64,000 nucleotides of DNA from Gemmatimonadota bacterium (GTDB taxonomy: Bacteria > Gemmatimonadota > Gemmatimonadetes > Gemmatimonadales > GWC2-71-9). A program made the position numbers and the translations under genes. Numbering within the stretch: the first letter of the stretch is position 1; the number at the start of each line of letters is the position of its first letter. The notes below the pieces were generated by a model. The model made no database searches, was not told the DNA's origin, and saw only the letters and a list, made by a program, of their open reading frames with translations. Positions 60,057-64,000 of the stretch are shown here, piece after piece. The DNA lies in contig PNAE01000007.1 of NCBI GenBank assembly GCA_003169895.1, positions 161,803 through 225,802 on the forward strand, in the 5' to 3' direction.

Positions 60057-61586
60057 ATGCACCGCCCCGTCATCCTGCTGGTCCTGCTCCTTCTGGCCTG
60101 CAGCAGCGGCATTCCACCCGGATTGAAGTACTACTGGACGACCGATCCCCGGTCGCTCGACCCGGCATTGTCCACGGACGTCCCAACCGGCGAAGCCGTG
60201 ACACTTCTCTTCGACAACCTGACCGAATTCGATCCTGACGGCCGGCTCGTTCCCGGGCTGGCCACCTCGTGGTGGCCATCGCCTGACGGCATGACGTGGA
60301 CGTTCCGCCTGCGGCGCGGTGTCACCTTCCACGATGGCCGGCCGGTTGATGTCGCCGCGATTCACGCCTCGTTCCTGCGCGCGCTCAGAATGGGAAAGCG
60401 CGGCGGACGCGTCTGGCCGTTGCTGCCGATCGATGGTGCGTCGGCGGTCGTCGATTCCAGCGCACCCGACTTGCGCGGCTTCCGCGCCGTGGATGATTCC
60501 ACGCTGGTATTCACGGTCACGCAGCCGCTCAACATCTTTCCCAAGCTGCTCGCCATGCCGGTCGCCGCAATCGTACCCACGCCGGTACCGGACGACTTCG
60601 GTGAATCACCGATCGGCAGCGGGCCGTGGAAATTCGTGTCGTGGTCGCATGATGATCTCCTGGTGTTCGCAAGGAACGATCACTGGTGGGGCGGGCCGGC
60701 ACGGTCCGATACCCTGCGCGTGCGGATCATTCCCGAGGTCTTCACCGAGGCCGCGGAGTACGAGTCGGGACGCCTGTCCGTGGTCGAGATCCCCGGTGGC
60801 GAGACCGAGCGATGGGAGCGTGCTCACGGCGCCGAGCTGCAACGACGGACCGCGATTCGCGCCTGGTACGTCGCCATCAACACTCGCCGCGGCGCGCTTG
60901 CCGACGTCCGGGTACGCCAGGCCCTCAACCATGCGGTCGACGTTCCGGTGATGCTCGCGCAGGTGATGCATAACCGCGGCGTGCTTGCCGCCGGCAGCAT
61001 CCCGCCCGGGCTCGATGGCTACGACCCGACGCGCGCCCGCTACAGCTACGATCCCGCGCTCGCCCGGCGGCTGCTCGCCGACGCCGGCCATGCCGACGAC
61101 CTGCACCTGCAACTCTGGCGGTCGTCGCGTGCGGAGTTCGCGCGCATCGCCCAGGCAATCCAGGAAGATCTCCGCCGGGTTGGCGTCACGGTGGACATCG
61201 TCGAACGCGACGCCGCGACGGCGCGGGCCGCGGCTCGCCATGGCGACGCCGACCTGTTCCTCTCCGACTGGTTTGCCGATTATCCCGACGGCGAGAACTT
61301 CACCTTCCCGCTGTTTCATTCCAGCAATGCCGGCACCGGCGGCAACTACGCGTTCCTGAACGAGCCATCGCTCGATACGCTCCTGGTGCGGGCGCGGACG
61401 ACGACTGATTCCGCCGAGAAGGTGGCGCTCCTGCGCCGCATCGACGCGCGCGTCTTCGACCTTGCCCCGTGGATCTTCTGCTGGTTTCCCAACGACCTGT
61501 GGGCGATGCGTCCCGAAGTGCATGGCTGGCGGTATCCGCTGGTGTTCACCGGCCAACGCTGGACGACCGTGACCGTCACGCCATGA
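60057..61586 (+). CDS. Peptide/nickel-type substrate-binding lipoprotein
   Basis: A 509-residue family 5 binding protein (DppA/OppA type) with lipoprotein signal MHRPVILLVLLLLAC, lipobox LLAC. The mature chain has YYWTTDPRSLDPALSTDVPT, TWTFRLRRGVTFHDGRPVDV and ADVRVRQALNHAVDV, three family landmarks. It captures short peptides or related ligands in the periplasm. The B permease overlaps its stop (ATGA), but the C permease and the ATPases are absent; a lone C subunit lies at 17617-18537. Confidence 0.92.
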   Translation: MHRPVILLVLLLLACSSGIPPGLKYYWTTDPRSLDPALSTDVPTGEAVTLLFDNLTEFDPDGRLVPGLATSWWPSPDGMTWTFRLRRGVTFHDGRPVDVAAIHASFLRALRMGKRGGRVWPLLPIDGASAVVDSSAPDLRGFRAVDDSTLVFTVTQPLNIFPKLLAMPVAAIVPTPVPDDFGESPIGSGPWKFVSWSHDDLLVFARNDHWWGGPARSDTLRVRIIPEVFTEAAEYESGRLSVVEIPGGETERWERAHGAELQRRTAIRAWYVAINTRRGALADVRVRQALNHAVDVPVMLAQVMHNRGVLAAGSIPPGLDGYDPTRARYSYDPALARRLLADAGHADDLHLQLWRSSRAEFARIAQAIQEDLRRVGVTVDIVERDAATARAAARHGDADLFLSDWFADYPDGENFTFPLFHSSNAGTGGNYAFLNEPSLDTLLVRARTTTDSAEKVALLRRIDARVFDLAPWIFCWFPNDLWAMRPEVHGWRYPLVFTGQRWTTVTVTP

Positions 61587-62503
61587 TCCGCTACGTCGCG
61601 TTGCGTCTGGTGCTTCTCGTTCCCACACTGCTGGGCGTGCTCGCCGTCACCTTCGCGCTCCTGTACCTCGCACCGGGAGACCCCGTGGCAGCGATCGTCG
61701 GTGAGCGGGCTGACAGCGCCGCCGTCATCCGGGTCCGCCGTAACCTGCACCTCGACGATCCGTTGTATCTGCGCTTCGCCCGCTACGTCGGCGACGTCGC
61801 CGTCGGCGATCTCGGCCGGAGCTACATCACCGGGCGCCCGATCGCGCGCGAGCTGATGCACCGCTTCCCCGCCACACTCAAGCTCGCCGGCGCCGCAATG
61901 AGCCTCGCGGTCACGCTGGGACTCACCGTCGGCGTCATCGGGGCGGTGCGACCCGGTTCGTGGATGGACCGGATCGCGACGCTGGGCGCCTATTTCGGCA
62001 TTTCGTTCCCGGTCTATTGGGTGGGCCTGCTGCTGATTCTGCTGTTCGCGGTCCTGCTCCGCTGGCTGCCGCCATCGGGGTACGGCGGCATGCTCTTCCT
62101 GATCCTGCCGGCCGCCACCCTCGGCATGCGATCCATCGCGATGCTGGCCCGGATGACGCGCGCGGCAATGCAGGAGTCGCTTCGCAGCGACCTGGTGCGC
62201 ACTGCGCGCTCCAAGGGTCTGCCTGAGCGAACGGTCATCCTCCGGCACGCGCTGCGGAACGCACTGCTGCCGATCATCACCGTCATCGGGCTCGATTTCG
62301 GCGCGTATCTTACCGGGTCGATCCTGACCGAGACGATCTTCTCCTGGCCTGGTGTCGGACGGTACGTGCTCACCGCGATCGACAAGCGTGACCTGCCGGC
62401 CATTCAGGGCAGTATCCTGTTCCTTTCGCTGGTGTTCGTGATCGCGAACCTTGTGACGGATCTGTGCTATGCCGCGGCGGATCCCCGAGTCGCCTATGAC
62501 TAA
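61583..62503 (+). CDS. DppB-type peptide ABC permease
   Basis: A 306-residue permease, B-subunit type: first helix RLVLLVPTLLGVLAVTFALL, a periplasmic loop with LAPGDPVAAIVG, and the EAA loop LRSDLVRTARSKGLPERTVILRHAL. The C-terminal GSILTETIFSWPGVGRYV is typical of DppB/OppB. It overlaps the binding-protein gene by four bases and dacB by eight bases. The expected C subunit is not downstream. Confidence 0.92.
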   Translation: MIRYVALRLVLLVPTLLGVLAVTFALLYLAPGDPVAAIVGERADSAAVIRVRRNLHLDDPLYLRFARYVGDVAVGDLGRSYITGRPIARELMHRFPATLKLAGAAMSLAVTLGLTVGVIGAVRPGSWMDRIATLGAYFGISFPVYWVGLLLILLFAVLLRWLPPSGYGGMLFLILPAATLGMRSIAMLARMTRAAMQESLRSDLVRTARSKGLPERTVILRHALRNALLPIITVIGLDFGAYLTGSILTETIFSWPGVGRYVLTAIDKRDLPAIQGSILFLSLVFVIANLVTDLCYAAADPRVAYD

Positions 62504-64000
62504 GTCCCTGCTGTCGGTCTGGGGCCTGATGATCGCCGCGTCGGCCACGGCTGGTGCACAATCTCTGGCCGTGCGGATCGACAAGCGGCTCGATGCGCCG
62601 GGACTCGACCGCCTGCTCTGGGGTGTCGCCGTCACCGACCTCGACGGCCACCTGCTGTTCGGCCGCAACGCCGATCGGCTGTTCATTCCCGCGAGCAACA
62701 CCAAGCTGATCGTGAGCGTCGCCGCCAACGCGCTGCTCGGTCCAGGGTTCACCGTGCAGACATCGGTGTACGGATCCGGCCCGGTTGCGAACGGAGTGCT
62801 CGAGGGGGACGTCGTCCTCTATGGTCGCGGCGACCCGACGTTTTCCAATCGGTGCTACGACGCCGACACCACCAAGGCCGGCGTGTGCGATCACGACCCG
62901 GCCGACAAGCTGCGTCAGCTCGCGCAGCAACTGCGCGACCGCGGCGTCCGGGTCATCGCCGGCGATGTCATCGGTGACGGCTCGTACTTCACGCCGCAGA
63001 TCATCCACCCCGGTTGGGAGGTCTACGACCTCGGCTGGTGGTACGCCGCGCCGGTGTCGGGGCTCGGGTTCAACGACAATGCGGTCGATGTCCGCGAAGT
63101 CGCAGGCGACTCGGCTGGCGCGCTGCCGCAACTGATCATGACGCCCGACATTGGCGCCTTCACGCTCGACAATCGCGCCGAGGTCGCGCCGCGTGGCTCC
63201 CGGCGGACATTCGACATCTTTCGCAGCGCCGACGGACTGAGTTACCTCGCGACGGGCACGCTGCCGGCAGGATCGGCAGTTCGCACTGAATCGGCCGCGG
63301 TGGCCGACCCCAATCGCTATGCCGCGCTCGCCTTCCGGCACGAACTTGCCGCGGCCGGCATTCAGGTCCGCGGTGAGACCCGTTCGACGGTGGACTCGTT
63401 CACGTACCGGGCCGCGCGCGTGACGCCACCGCTCGCCGACGTGGCGTCCCGGCCCTTCAAGGACTGGCTGTACCCGATTCTCAGTCCGTCGCAAAACTGG
63501 TTTGCCGAGATGACGCTCAAGCAACTCGGCAAGCGATTCGGCACGGCCGGGTCGTGGGATGCCGGCCGCCAGGTAGAGCGACGGTTCTTGATCGACTCAG
63601 TCGGCATTGACTCCACGGAGTTTTCGGTGCAGGACGGTTCGGGCCTCGCCAGCAACAACTTCGTCACGCCGCTCGCCTTCACGAAGTTGCTGGCCTATGC
63701 GCGCAAGCATGCCAACTTCGCCGCGATCGATGCCGGGCTGCCGCAAAGCGGCAAGCCGGGGACGCTCAAGGATCGTTTTGCCGGTACGCCCGCAGCGACC
63801 GCAGTCCACGCCAAGACCGGATCCATCAGCGGCGTCAACACGCTGAGCGGCTATGTCGAGCGCGCCGACGGACGGGTGTTGGTGTTTTCAGTGATGGCGA
63901 ACCATCACACGCTCAGCGGGGCGCGGATGATCGCCGCGATTGACGGCGTGGTCGTCGAGATCGCGAAGCCGCAAGCGGCGAAAGGCGTGAAACGTGAAAG
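62496..64000 (+). CDS. dacB: D-alanyl-D-alanine carboxypeptidase/endopeptidase, partial
   Basis: At least 501 residues of a PBP4-type class C penicillin-binding protein. The frame is open at the right edge, so the end is missing. A signal peptide MTKSLLSVWGLMIAASATAG is cut near AQS. The three active-site motifs are SNTK (in PASNTKLIVS), SQN (in LSPSQNWFAEM) and KTG (in HAKTGSISG). It trims peptidoglycan cross-links or stem peptides in the periplasm. The last visible residues (KGVKRER) come from a GTGAAAC/GTGAAAG-like stretch resembling the heptamer repeats. The ATG overlaps the dppB stop by eight bases. Confidence 0.9.
   Translation, partial: MTKSLLSVWGLMIAASATAGAQSLAVRIDKRLDAPGLDRLLWGVAVTDLDGHLLFGRNADRLFIPASNTKLIVSVAANALLGPGFTVQTSVYGSGPVANGVLEGDVVLYGRGDPTFSNRCYDADTTKAGVCDHDPADKLRQLAQQLRDRGVRVIAGDVIGDGSYFTPQIIHPGWEVYDLGWWYAAPVSGLGFNDNAVDVREVAGDSAGALPQLIMTPDIGAFTLDNRAEVAPRGSRRTFDIFRSADGLSYLATGTLPAGSAVRTESAAVADPNRYAALAFRHELAAAGIQVRGETRSTVDSFTYRAARVTPPLADVASRPFKDWLYPILSPSQNWFAEMTLKQLGKRFGTAGSWDAGRQVERRFLIDSVGIDSTEFSVQDGSGLASNNFVTPLAFTKLLAYARKHANFAAIDAGLPQSGKPGTLKDRFAGTPAATAVHAKTGSISGVNTLSGYVERADGRVLVFSVMANHHTLSGARMIAAIDGVVVEIAKPQAAKGVKRE

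Overview
The window looks like chromosomal DNA of a high-GC, Gram-negative bacterium. It carries an Omp85 barrel protein with a TamB-like partner, Lgt, several lipoproteins and an outer-membrane beta-barrel protein. The phylum is not proven. The GC-rich codon use, the PorX-like response regulator and a lasso-type RiPP locus with an HprK-like kinase would fit Gemmatimonadota, and that is an inference. No rRNA, tRNA, CRISPR array, transposase or phage gene was seen.

Layout. (1) 1-12.6 kb is a surface-glycan region: a truncated glycosyltransferase, a Wzm/Wzt-type ABC-2 exporter, WecB, a sugar-transfer ATP-grasp protein, another glycosyltransferase, two tandem QueC-like PP-loop proteins and a heparinase-like lipoprotein. 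A decayed fragment of a second heparinase-like gene lies near 1.2 kb. (2) 12.6-17.7 kb is a RiPP locus. It has four tandem 29-30-residue precursors with a lasso-type leader, an HprK-like kinase, a PqqD-like recognition protein (B1), a transglutaminase-like leader protease (B2) and a nucleotidyltransferase, with a class V aminotransferase facing away. The lasso cyclase (asparagine-synthetase-like C protein) is absent and the predicted cores are only 8-9 residues, so this is the best candidate for an undescribed system. (3) 17.6-30.2 kb holds an orphan DppC permease, a beta-barrel protein, a second glycosyltransferase block, an MsbA-type exporter, a PorX-like regulator and a heptosyltransferase-like protein. 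Heptameric simple repeats (GAGACGT/GAGACGA) sit at several gene borders.

(4) 30.2-46.1 kb is a dense + strand housekeeping run: yebC-ruvC-ruvA-(zinc ribbon)-ruvB-queA, then dinB-like, tgt-yajC-def-fmt-thiE-thiS-thiG-rsmB-PASTA-rpe-two TlpA-like genes-tsaD-lgt. Most neighbours overlap by 1-8 bases. Several junctions are best read as CTGA overlaps, where CTG would be the start codon. It is followed by a promoter-like sequence, a possible small structured RNA and a perfect 16-bp bidirectional terminator. (5) 46.3-60.0 kb is all minus strand: a cytochrome c-FTR1 iron permease fusion; acpS, a membrane-anchored hypothetical, a HAD phosphatase, an NlpC/P60 hydrolase, a four-CxxC protein and an NtrC-like regulator without GAFTGA; then a lipid kinase, TamB and a TamA/BamA-like barrel. 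(6) 60.0 kb to the end is plus strand: a family 5 peptide-binding lipoprotein, DppB and a truncated DacB-type carboxypeptidase. The missing DppC partner may be the orphan at 17.6 kb.
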